From Protula sp. h YS-2021 (taxonomy: Eukaryota > Annelida > Polychaeta > Sabellida > Serpulidae), in contig OX457027.1 in NCBI GenBank assembly GCA_949752745.1, positions 63,904,329 to 63,968,328 of the forward strand: a stretch of DNA of 64,000 nucleotides, given 5' to 3'. This document shows positions 11,396 through 22,042 of the stretch, in pieces; the first letter of the stretch is position 1, and every line of letters starts with the position of its first letter. The position numbers were made by a program, and so were the translations under genes. A model generated the notes under the pieces. It saw only the letters and a list, made by a program, of their open reading frames with translations. It was not told where the DNA came from and did not search any database.

Positions 11396-12260
11396 TTTCT
11401 GGGTCACGGTCAAGGTCAAAAACGGGAGTTGACTATTATCTCGAAAACGGTTAGAGATAGAGCGATTTGAGCTCATTTTCGACCCATTGGGCCTAAACAA
11501 CGTTACATAAGAGGTACCGCGGTTTCCTTACCTTTTGGGTCACGGTCAAGGTCAAAAACTGGAAGTTGACTGTTATTTCGAAAACGGTTAGAGATAGAGC
11601 GATTTTGGACTCATTTTCGACCCTTTGGGCCTAAGCAACGTTACATAAGATGTATCTCGGTGACCTTGACCTTCTGGGTCACGGTCAAGGTAAAAAAAGG
11701 AAGTTGACTATTATCTGGAAAACGGTTAGAGAGAGAACGATTTTAAGCTCATTTTCGACCCTTTGGGCCTAACCAACGTCACATAAGAGGTACCTCGGTG
11801 AACATGACCTTCTTGGTCACGGTCAAGGTCAAAAACCGGAAGTTGACTATTATCTCGAAAACGGTTAGAGATAGAACGATTTTGAGCTCTTTTTCGACCC
11901 TTTGGGCCTAACCAACGTCACATAAGAGGTAACTCGGTAAACACGACCTTCTGGGTCACGGTCAAGGTCAAAAACCGGAAGTTGACTATTATCTCGAAAA
12001 CGGTTAGAGATAGAACGATTTTAAGCTCACTTTCGATCCTTTGGACCTAACCAACGATACATAAGAGGTACCTCGGTGTCCTTGACCTTCTGGGTCACGG
12101 TCAAGGTAAAAGACCGGACGTTGACTATTATCTCGAAAACGGTTAGAGATAGAACGATTTTAAGCTCATTTTCGATCCTTTGGACCTAAACAACGATACA
12201 TAAGAGGTACCTCGGTTTCCTTGACCTTTGTCATGGTCAAGGTGAAAAAAAGGAGATTGG
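11396..12260 (+). repeat. ~150-bp satellite with TCAAGGTCA motifs (block 1)
   Basis: Six or so copies of a unit contain GGTCACGGTCAAGGTCAAAA, CTCGAAAACGGTTAGAGATAG and ACATAAGAGGTACCTCGG. Equivalent blocks lie at about 13510-14365, 15625-16485 and 17755-18475 in the following units. The motifs match the 140-150 bp repeats in the other Helentron-like elements of the window. Not coding. Confidence 0.9.
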
Positions 12261-13509
12261 ATCAAAGCAGCGATAACGAAGGGATATTGTGTGACTTCGA
12301 GGTTTGTCACAGCTGAGCGAGTGTGGACATAAAACAAAAGGGACGCAGTAATTAGTGAACAGGTTATGCCCAACCATGGGAATGAAGCTCAATAAATCGC
12401 AAAATATTGAAAACTCTCCATGCAAAAGTGTATTAACGATAAATTATATGTTAAACATTCGAACTGACTGCTTCCAAGCGTTAATTTCGTCACTAGGTGG
12501 CGAAATCGGTCTAGTTTTGTTAGTGTTTTTTTTTTTTTTTCTTCTTTATTTTTTTTTCACGCAAAGTCCCCGTCGGTTTCCAGACATCTCCTCCGAAACG
12601 GCTGAAGCTAGAAGAATGAAATTTTGCACACTTGAAGTCGACTATGCGAAGTGGTGCTAAATGAATTTTTTATTGACCTATGACGTCATCATCTCTGTCT
12701 TGTGACGTCATGCCGATTTAATAGCTTAATATCTCAAAAACCGCTGGATCTAGAGGTTTGGAGCTAAATACGTCATGAGACTACTTTTTGACAAAGAACA
12801 CCGTGATAGCACTATATTTTACGTATTTCGCAATTCTGACGTCATTTCTACGTTTTCTGTTCCTGGTCGGTTTTAAAGCGGGAATTTTACGCACAGTATA
12901 CAGAAAGCTTAGTTGTATACGAATTGGCAGTTAAAAGTAACTTTAAACTGCCCAATGCTCCGTAAAACGCCCCACCCCACCCGAAAATACGTAAACAAAA
13001 TACTGCCATCACAAGGTCAGCAAGTAAACAGATACTAGTATCCTCGCACAAGCCATTTGCTGTATGTGTGCCAAATAAGGATAAGCATAAATAAGCAATG
13101 TTGCTGTAACTGGCTGATACAGAAAGGCTCCCATCACTGTGCGCATGCAATGCTGCCTTCATGGCACTCATACTGGAGTGTACTTAAGTGTTTTTTTTCA
13201 TAAAGCAGCCGACTGCGTTTTTGATTACAAAGAGAACAAGTTGCTTCTTAAATTTCATAGTCTTTTGCAAGTTATTTATTTGACAAAGCTGATTATAAAA
13301 GCTGTTTGTCCTTGTGTTTTACAAAGTTCTGTGCAGGATAAGGAAGAGCCACTCGAAAAGTAGGTATTCGTTGACTTAATAAAAAGTTTAAAATGCCATT
13401 GAAACAGGAATCTGTTTACAGTGAGTGTGTGTGTGTGGGGGGGGGGGGGGGGGCAGGGAGTAGTTAGTGTTCAATTAAAGGGTTGAATGTTCTACGGGGT
13501 TATTCAAAA

Positions 13510-14365
13510 TATGACTTTCTGGGTCACGGTCAAGGTCAAAAACGGGAGTTGACTATTATCTCGAAAACGGTTAGAGATAGAGCGATTTGAGCTCATTTTC
13601 GACCCATTGGGCCTAAACAACGTTACATAAGAGGTACCGCGGTTTCCTTACCTTTTGGGTCACGGTCAAGGTCAAAAACTGGAAGTTGACTGTTATTTCG
13701 AAAACGGTTAGAGATAGAGCGATTTTGGACTCATTTTCGACCCTTTGGGCCTAAGCAACGTTACATAAGATGTATCTCGGTGACCTTGACCTTCTGGGTC
13801 ACGGTCAAGGTAAAAAAAGGAAGTTGACTATTATCTGGAAAACGGTTAGAGAGAGAACGATTTTAAGCTCATTTTCGACCCTTTGGGCCTAACCAACGTC
13901 ACATAAGAGGTACCTCGGTGAACATGACCTTCTTGGTCACGGTCAAGGTCAAAAACCGGAAGTTGACTATTATCTCGAAAACGGTTAGAGATAGAACGAT
14001 TTTGAGCTCTTTTTCGACCCTTTGGGCCTAACCAACGTCACATAAGAGGTAACTCGGTAAACACGACCTTCTGGGTCACGGTCAAGGTCAAAAACCGGAA
14101 GTTGACTATTATCTCGAAAACGGTTAGAGATAGAACGATTTTAAGCTCACTTTCGATCCTTTGGACCTAACCAACGATACATAAGAGGTACCTCGGTGTC
14201 CTTGACCTTCTGGGTCACGGTCAAGGTAAAAGACCGGACGTTGACTATTATCTCGAAAACGGTTAGAGATAGAACGATTTTAAGCTCATTTTCGATCCTT
14301 TGGACCTAAACAACGATACATAAGAGGTACCTCGGTTCCTTGACCTTTGTCATGGTCAAGGTGAA
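13510..14365 (+). repeat. ~150-bp satellite with TCAAGGTCA motifs (block 2)
   Basis: Nearly identical to the block at 11396-12260, so the two concatemer units are recent copies of each other. Confidence 0.9.
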
Positions 14366-15624
14366 AAAAAGGAGATTGGATCAAAGCAGCGATAACGAAG
14401 GGATATTGTGTGACTTCGAGGTTTGTCACAGCTGAGCGAGTGTGGACATAAAACAAAAGGGACGCAGTAATTAGTGAACAGGTTATGCCCAACCATGGGA
14501 ATGAAGCTCAATAAATCGCAAAATATTGAAAACTCTCCATGCAAAAGTGTATTAACGATAAATTATATGTTAAACATTCGAACTGACTGCTTCCAAGCGT
14601 TAATTTCGTCACTAGGTGGCGAAATCGGTCTAGTTTTGTTAGTGTTTTTTTTTTTTTTTCTTCTTTATTTTTTTTTCACGCAAAGTCCCCGTCGGTTTCC
14701 AGACATCTCCTCCGAAACGGCTGAAGCTAGAAGAATGAAATTTTGCACACTTGAAGTCGACTATGCGAAGTGGTGCTAAATGAATTTTTTATTGACCTAT
14801 GACGTCATCATCTCTGTCTTGTGACGTCATGCCGATTTAATAGCTTAATATCTCAAAAACCGCTGGATCTAGAGGTTTGGAGCTAAATACGTCATGAGAC
14901 TACTTTTTGACAAAGAACACCGTGATAGCACTATATTTTACGTATTTCGCAATTCTGACGTCATTTCTACGTTTTCTGTTCCTGGTCGGTTTTAAAGCGG
15001 GAATTTTACGCACAGTATACAGAAAGCTTAGTTGTATACGAATTGGCAGTTAAAAGTAACTTTAAACTGCCCAATGCTCCGTAAAACGCCCCACCCCACC
15101 CGAAAATACGTAAACAAAATACTGCCATCACAAGGTCAGCAAGTAAACAGATACTAGTATCCTCGCACAAGCCATTTGCTGTATGTGTGCCAAATAAGGA
15201 TAAGCATAAATAAGCAATGTTGCTGTAACTGGCTGATACAGAAAGGCTCCCATCACTGTGCGCATGCAATGCTGCCTTCATGGCACTCATACTGGAGTGT
15301 ACTTAAGTGTTTTTTTTCATAAAGCAGCCGACTGCGTTTTTGATTACAAAGAGAACAAGTTGCTTCTTAAATTTCATAGTCTTTTGCAAGTTATTTATTT
15401 GACAAAGCTGATTATAAAAGCTGTTTGTCCTTGTGTTTTACAAAGTTCTGTGCAGGATAAGGAAGAGCCACTCGAAAAGTAGGTATTCGTTGACTTAATA
15501 AAAAGTTTAAAATGCCATTGAAACAGGAATCTGTTTACAGTGAGTGTGTGTGTGTGGGGGGGGGGGGGGAAGGGAGTAGTTAGTGTTCAATCAAAGGGTT
15601 GAATGTTCTACGGGGTTATTCAAA

Positions 15625-16485
15625 ATATGAATTTCTGGGTCACGGTCAAGGTCAAAAACGGGAGTTGACTATTATCTCGAAAACGGTTAGAGATAGAGCG
15701 ATTTGAGCTCATTTTCGACCCTTTGGGCCTAAACAACGTTACATAGGAGGTACCGCGGTTTCCTTACCTTCTGGGTCACGGTCAAGGTAAAAAAAAGGAA
15801 GTTGACTATTATCTGGAAAACGGTTAGAGATAGAACGATTTTAAGCTCATTTTCGACCCATTGGGCCTAACCAACGTCACATAAGAGGTACCTCGGTGAG
15901 CATGACCTTCTGGGTCACGGTCAAGGTCAAAAACCGGAAGTTGACTATTATCTCGAAAACGGTTAGAGACAGAACGATTTTAAGCTCATTTTCGACCCAT
16001 TGGGCCTAACCAACGTCACATAAGAGGTACCTCGGTGAACATGACCTTCTGGGTCATGCTCAAGGTCAAAAGCCGGAAGTTGACTATTATCTCGAAAACG
16101 GTTAGAGATAGAACGATTTTAAGCTCATTTTCGATCCTTTGGAACTAAACAACGATACATAAGAGGTACCTCGGTTTCCTTGACCTTCTGGGTCACGGTC
16201 AAGGTCAAAAACCGGAAGTTGACTATTATCTCGAAAAGGGTTAAAGATAGAACGATTTTAAGCTCATTTTCTAGCCTTTGGGCTTAAACAACGTCACATA
16301 AGAAGTACCTCGGTGACCTTGACCTTCTGGGTCACGGTCAAGGTAAAAAACCGGAAGTTGACTATTATCTCGAAAACGGTTAGAGATAGAACGATTTTAA
16401 GCTCATTTTCGATCCTTTGGACCTAAACAACGATACATAAGAGGTACCTCGGTTTCCTTGACCTTTGTCATGGTCAAGGTCAAAA
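15625..16485 (+). repeat. ~150-bp satellite with TCAAGGTCA motifs (block 3)
   Basis: Same unit structure as blocks 1 and 2, but with different repeat-to-repeat variants (for example TTTTCTAGCCTTTGGGCTT). It groups with block 4 rather than with blocks 1 and 2. Confidence 0.9.
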
Positions 16486-17754
16486 AAAGGAGATTGGATC
16501 AAAGTAGCGATAACGAAGGGGTATTGTGTGACTTCGAGGTTTGTCACAGCTGAGCGAGTGTGGACATAAAACAAAAGGGACGCAGTAATTAGTGAACAGG
16601 TTATGCCGAATCACGGGAATGAAGCTCGATAAATCGCACAATATTGAAAACAAAAGTGTATTAACGATAAATTATATGTTTAACATTCTAACTGACTGCT
16701 TCCAAGCGTTAATTTCGTCACTAGGTGGCGAAATCGGTCTAGTTTTGTTAGTTTTTTGTTTTTTTTTGTTTTCTTTTCTTCTTTATTTTTTTTTTTCACG
16801 CAAAGTCCCCGTCGGTTTCCAGACATCTCCTCCGAAACGGCTGAAGCTAGAAGAATGAAATTTGTCACACTTGAAGTCGACTATGCGAAGTGGTGCTAAA
16901 TGAATTTTTTATTGACCTATGACGTCATCATCTACGTCTTGTGACGTCACGCCGATTTCATTGCTTAATATCTCCAAAAGCGCTGGATCTAGAGGTTTGG
17001 AGCTAAATACGTCATGAGACTACTTTTTGACAAAGAACACCGTGATAGCACTATTTTTTACGTATTGCGTAATTCTGACGTCATTTCTACGTTTTCTGTT
17101 CCTGGGCGGTTTTAAAGAGGGATTTTTGCGCACAGTATACAGAAAGCTTAGTTGTATACGAATTGGCAGTTAAAAATAACTTTAAACTACCCAACGCCCT
17201 GTAAAACGCCCCACCCACCCCAAAAATACATAAACAAAATACTGCCATCACAAGGTCAGCAAGTAAACAGATACTGTAGTACTCGCAGTAGCTATTTGCG
17301 TTATGTGTGCCAAATAAGGATAAGCATAAATAAGCAATGTTGCTGTAACTGGCTGATACAGAAAGGCTCCCATCACTGTGCGCATGCAATGCTGCCTTCA
17401 TGGCACTCATACTGGAGTGTACTTAAGTGTTTTTTTTTTCATAAAGTAGCCGACTGCGTTTTTGATTACAAAGAGAACAAGTTGCTTCTTAAATTTCATA
17501 GTCTTTTGCAAGTTATTTATTTGACAAAGCTGATTATAAAAGCTGTTTGTCCTTGTGTTTTACAAAGTTCTGTGCAGGATAAGGAAGAGCCACTCGAAAA
17601 GTAGGTATTCGTTGACTTAATAAAAAGTTTAAAATGCCATTGAAACAGGAATCTGTTTACAGTGAGTGTGTGTGTGTGGGAGGGGGGGGGAAGGGAGTAG
17701 TTAGTTTTCAATCAAAGGGTTGAATGTTCTACGGGGTTATTCAAAATATGAATT

Positions 17755-18475
17755 TCTGGGTCACGGTCAAGGTCAAAAACGGGAGTTGACTATTATCTCG
17801 AAAACGGTTAGAGATAGAGCGATTTGAGCTCATTTTCGACCCTTTGGGCCTAAACAACGTTACATAGGAGGTACCACGGTTTCCTTACCTTCTGGGTCAC
17901 GGTCAAGGTAAAAAAAAGGAAGTTGACTATTATCTGGAAAACGGTTAGAGATAGAACGATTTTAAGCTCATTTTCGACCCTTTGGGCCTAACCAACGTCA
18001 CATAAGAGGTAACTCGGTGAACACGACCTTCTGGGTCACGCTCAAGGTCAAAAACCGGAAGTTGACTATTATCTCGAAAACGGTTAGAGATAGAACGATT
18101 TTAAGCTCATTTTCGATCTTTTGGACCTAACCAACGACACATAAGAGGTACATCGATTTCCTTGACCTTCTGGGTCACGGTAAAGGTTAAAAACCGGAAG
18201 TTGACTATTATCTCGAAAACGGTTAAAGATAGAACGATTTTAAGCTCATTTTCTAGCCTTTGGGCTTAAACAACGTCACATAAGAAGTACCTCGGTGACC
18301 TTGACCTTCTGGGTCACGGTCAAGGTAAAAAACCGGAAGTTGACTATTATCTCGAAAACGGTTAGAGATAGAACGATTTTAAGCTCATTTTCGATCCTTT
18401 GGACCTAAACAACGATACATAAGAGGTACCTCGGTTTCCTTGACCTTCGTCATGGTCAAGGTCAAAAAAAGGAGA
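17755..18475 (+). repeat. ~150-bp satellite with TCAAGGTCA motifs (block 4)
   Basis: Fewer repeats than block 3 and the same variant types. It ends in the last concatemer unit, which closes with CTAG at 18733. Confidence 0.9.
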
Positions 18476-18954
18476 TTGGATCAAAGCAGCGATAACGAAG
18501 GGGTATTGTGTGACTTCGAGGTTTGTCACAGCTGAGCGAGTGTGGACATAAAACAAAAGGGACGCAGTAATTAGTGAACAGGTTATGCCTAACCATGGGA
18601 ATGAAGCTCAATAAATCGCACAATATTGAAAACTCTCCATACAAAAGTGTATTAACGATAAATTATATGTTTAACATTCTAACTGACTGCTTCCAAGCGT
18701 TAATTTCGTCACTAGGTGGCGAAATCGGTCTAGTTTGGAAGTTGAACTTGAAACGAAAACTGTATATATTTCTGCTGTTGCAGATCTACTTCACCCCAAT
18801 GTAAATGTGGCGTCCTTTCCACGACCTTGCAAACGTTTGCATTTTCATCGCATTTGTAGACAGGGGTTGACTTGGCGCAAAATAACAAAGGACTGAAGTT
18901 GGAACAGTTTGTTGTTTCGCTCACCATTTGTTCAATAGAATCTTTGAAGGTTAT

Positions 18955-21132
18955 TTTACACTTGGGACAACGTCCCAAGGAGATTTTAAATTACCTCGAA
19001 TTCCGTACATTTCTCTTTTCTTCCCTTTTTAAAATTTTTTTTTCATATTTAGTTTTTTTGTTATTCTTCGTCACTTGGTTTCCGCGCTTCTCCTCCGAGA
19101 CCGTTTGAGCTAGGAAAGTGAAACTTGGCACACAGATAGGATATGTGGTAAACTCGATCCACGCGAAAAATTTTTTACGTATGACGTCGTCTTCGGCATC
19201 TTATGACGTCATGAATATTTTAGAGCTTAATATCTTCAAAACGGCTGGAGCTAGAGATTTGGCATCAAATACGTTATGAGGCTACTTTTTGACAAAGGAC
19301 TTCGTGAAAGCCTTAAGTTTAGCGTATGACGTCATAATGACGTCATTTTTCGATTTTTTTGGTTCCTGGACGGTTTCAAAGCAGAATTTTTGTTATCAGT
19401 ATACAGAACGCTTAACTGAATACCAATTGACGGATAAAAGTTACTTTAAACTCTCCAATGCCCTGTAAAACGCCCCCCCCCCCGAAATGCACACAAGTGT
19501 TATAACACGCACATCACAGTATAAGGTGTCTATTGCGGGCACGCGATTATGTATAATGCAGATCAATACGGCTGTATGTGGCTTGTGGCCTCTCCCATAA
19601 TGAAAAGCTACTTTGTGGCCAGGTGACCATGCAGTACTGTTGTTTTGTAAGTAGGTGTCTGTGATGAACTGGGCTTTTTTTCAATGCTGTAATCAGTGAA
19701 AAGTTGAGCACGGAGAGCAAATGTTGTATTTTTATCAAACTTTTTTTTTACAAATAACTACGTTATAATTTGTGAATATATTGAATGCTACGGAACTGCG
19801 GTAGTGATAACTGTGTAGTGTTCATTTATTGATCACTCTTACTATTTTTTGACGATTTATTATTTCGAAAACCCCGATAGGTGCATAGTTCCCACTAGCA
19901 AACGTCGTTTGCAAATGGGTATAAGTTTGTAGTTTTTCTCGAAATTTCTGCCCTTTTTTATCATTTTTTTCCGTCACGGAGGTTTCCAGAAAACTCCTCC
20001 TACGCGATTTGACGTAGGACGATGAAATTTGGTACAGTGATAGAGGGTGATGAGGTGTCGTCGAACCCGCAAAATGATTTGACGTTGACCTTGAAGGTCA
20101 AGGTCAGATTGAGGTCAAAGTATTTTTTTACCTCAAAGTGGTTTCAAGAAAACCCCTCCTACAGAGTTTGTCGTAGAAAGACGGCATGTGGCAGAGACAT
20201 AGAGGGTAATGAGTTGTCGTCAAATCCGCAATTTTTTTTGACCTGGAACCTCAGAGGTCAAGGTCAAAGTGAGGTCAGAATATTTTTGAAACGCCTATTA
20301 TTCACGAAAAGTGCCATGAAGGTGCTCAAATCCCAGCTTGAATACATAAAACGTACTCTGTAGGAGGAAAACTTTCATCACTAATCTTGACCTTGAGGGT
20401 CAAGGTCAAAGGTCACGTGACTTCACGCGCTGTTTACGACAGGCGGACTTATCTCGAAAACGGTTAGAAATAGAGCTATTTTGAGCTCATGTTCGACCCT
20501 TTGAGCCTAAACAACGTTACGTAAGAGGTGCCTCAGTGACCTTGACCTTGGTCACAATAAAGGTCAAAAACCGGGAGATGACTATTATCTCGAAAACGGT
20601 TAGAGATAGAGCAATTTTGAGCTCATTTTCGACCCTTTGGGTATAAACAACGTTACATAAGATGTAACTCGGTGACCTTGACCTGTTGGAGCACGGTCAA
20701 GGTCAAAAACCTGAAGTTGACTATTATCTTGAAAACGTTAGAGATAGAGCGATTTTGAGCTCCATCATTTGGGCCTAAAAAACGTTACATAAGAGGTACC
20801 TCGGTGACCTTGGCCTTTTGGAGCACGGTCAAGGTCAAAAACCGGAAGTTGACTATTATCTCGAAAACGGTTAGCATGTGCTTCTGACATCATTGATCTT
20901 CTATAAAGCATTGCTGTGTTCTTTAATGATTTGCAAATAGCTAGATTTTATTTAATATCTAATTATGTCTGAAAATTTTCATTCTCCATGCAAACCTAAA
21001 CCGGAACAGAATCAAGAATCAAAATGCGAATTTAAAAACTGAAATAAGATAGGAAGTTTTTAGCTCAGTCAATAAGTATTTTTGTAGTATCCCAAGTGTT
21101 TGTTTCGCAACTCGGTTGCGAAATCGGTCTAG
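18955..21132 (+). mobile_element. Helentron-like non-autonomous element in unit 1
   Basis: The empty site GGTTATTTTCACGTTTG is intact in unit 2 (about 30840) and unit 3 (about 39970). The insert starts TTTACACTTGGGAC and opens a hairpin (CTTGGGAC / GTCCCAAG). It ends CCCAAGTGT, then a perfect TTCGCAAC / GTTGCGAA hairpin, then ATCGGTCTAG. CCCAAGTGT is the inverted copy of ACACTTGGG at the start. The interior has TTTCCAGAAAACTCCTCC segments and TCAAGGTCA-bearing repeats. No protein gene. Confidence 0.88.
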
Positions 21133-21444
21133 TTTCACGTTTGTTTTATGTCAAAGTTGTAAAATGTGTAGTTTTCGATGTTTGATTTTGGATTAAAAAA
21201 CTCGTTATCAATGCTGAGATTTATGCCAGACAAACATTACTATTTGTGGCCCATTTTCAATTACCCCGAAATAACTTAATTTATGCATAATATTTGACAC
21301 AACCCCAATGCTGCGATGATGTCATTTGGCAATGGTTTTTATAGCCACTTTTCATAAATGTTTATAGCAAAGATCCGTGGCGAAATCGCGCTATTCAACT
21401 TTCAAATCACACTGCTTAACACAACAGTTTTATGTTCTGGCTGG

Positions 21445-21571
21445 ATATAAAGCATTGCACATTTTCAGCAACAAGACATTCGCTTGATTCCTTTGAAGAG
21501 CCATTTTGAGAACTGAGAGCAGCACCGCTTAAGACCCAAGACTTTTTTTGACAGACATCAAACCTGAACAG
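21445..21571 (+). promoter_or_regulatory. TATA box and non-coding first exon, TEX264-like copy 1
   Basis: ATATAAAG at 21445-21452 is followed by a candidate start near 21465-21480 and an untranslated exon ending CTGAACAG | GTATGA at 21571/21572. The partner acceptor is TTTGTTTCAG | GAATAA at 22020/22021, 22 bases before the ATG. The same arrangement is kept in copies 2 and 3. The transcription start is inferred, not seen. Confidence 0.65.
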
Positions 21572-22042
21572 GTATGAAATGGTTTATAGTTTTCACACCA
21601 AATGATACTTGTGGGGACAGTATGGCAATAGATGCGTGAATAAATAAATAAATAATAATAAAAAAAACACATTAAAACATTAAAAATATAACAAGTTCAT
21701 TACGAAATTTTAACTTTCGTACAACCTGCTTGTAATGCCTGCATTATGCCTGTAATATCTGTATGTTTTGGAATCGAGGAGAAAATCCGTCGCCTGGGAA
21801 AGAACGCCCCGGAGATCCCCCTCCCATTTTGGCAACTGCGAAGAACCCCCCCCCCCCACCCCCCTTTTAAGCATTTGTACAAAACTAGAAGAGTTCCCTC
21901 CTGAAAACCCATCATAGACATGCTGCACAATTCTAGATCACTGTTGTCATACTGCCTATGGTAATCTGCATTTGGTATTGATTAAACTTGATGTTTTCAA
22001 GTGTTTGATTTTTGTTTCAGGAATAATCCAGGTACTTTCGTC

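Larger units (their letters stand above)
10157..18733 (+). mobile_element. Helentron-like element expanded as a head-to-tail concatemer of four ~2.1 kb units
   Basis: Unit 2 (30615-30630) and unit 3 carry the empty site GGGCTATAATTTGG. In unit 1 it is split T|T by an insert that begins TTAACGCTTGGAAC and ends GGTCTAG. The 5' motif is repeated inverted as CTTCCAAGCGTTAA just before a TTCGTCAC/GTGGCGAA hairpin and CTAG. This is the asymmetric inverted-repeat plus hairpin layout of Helentron-type non-autonomous elements. CTAG ends recur at 12511-12514, 14630-14633, 16739-16742 and 18730-18733. Each is followed at once by TTTTGTTAG and the next unit, giving unit lengths of 2119, 2109 and 1991 bp after the first. 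No Rep/helicase ORF is present. Confidence 0.85.

Noticed and set aside
10797..17604. Repeated 74-150 aa ORFs in the Helentron-like concatemer (MSAMKAALHAH..., MRMQCCLHG...)
   Set aside because: They overlap one another on opposite strands, match no Rep/helicase or endonuclease motif, and are conserved only because the units are recent copies.
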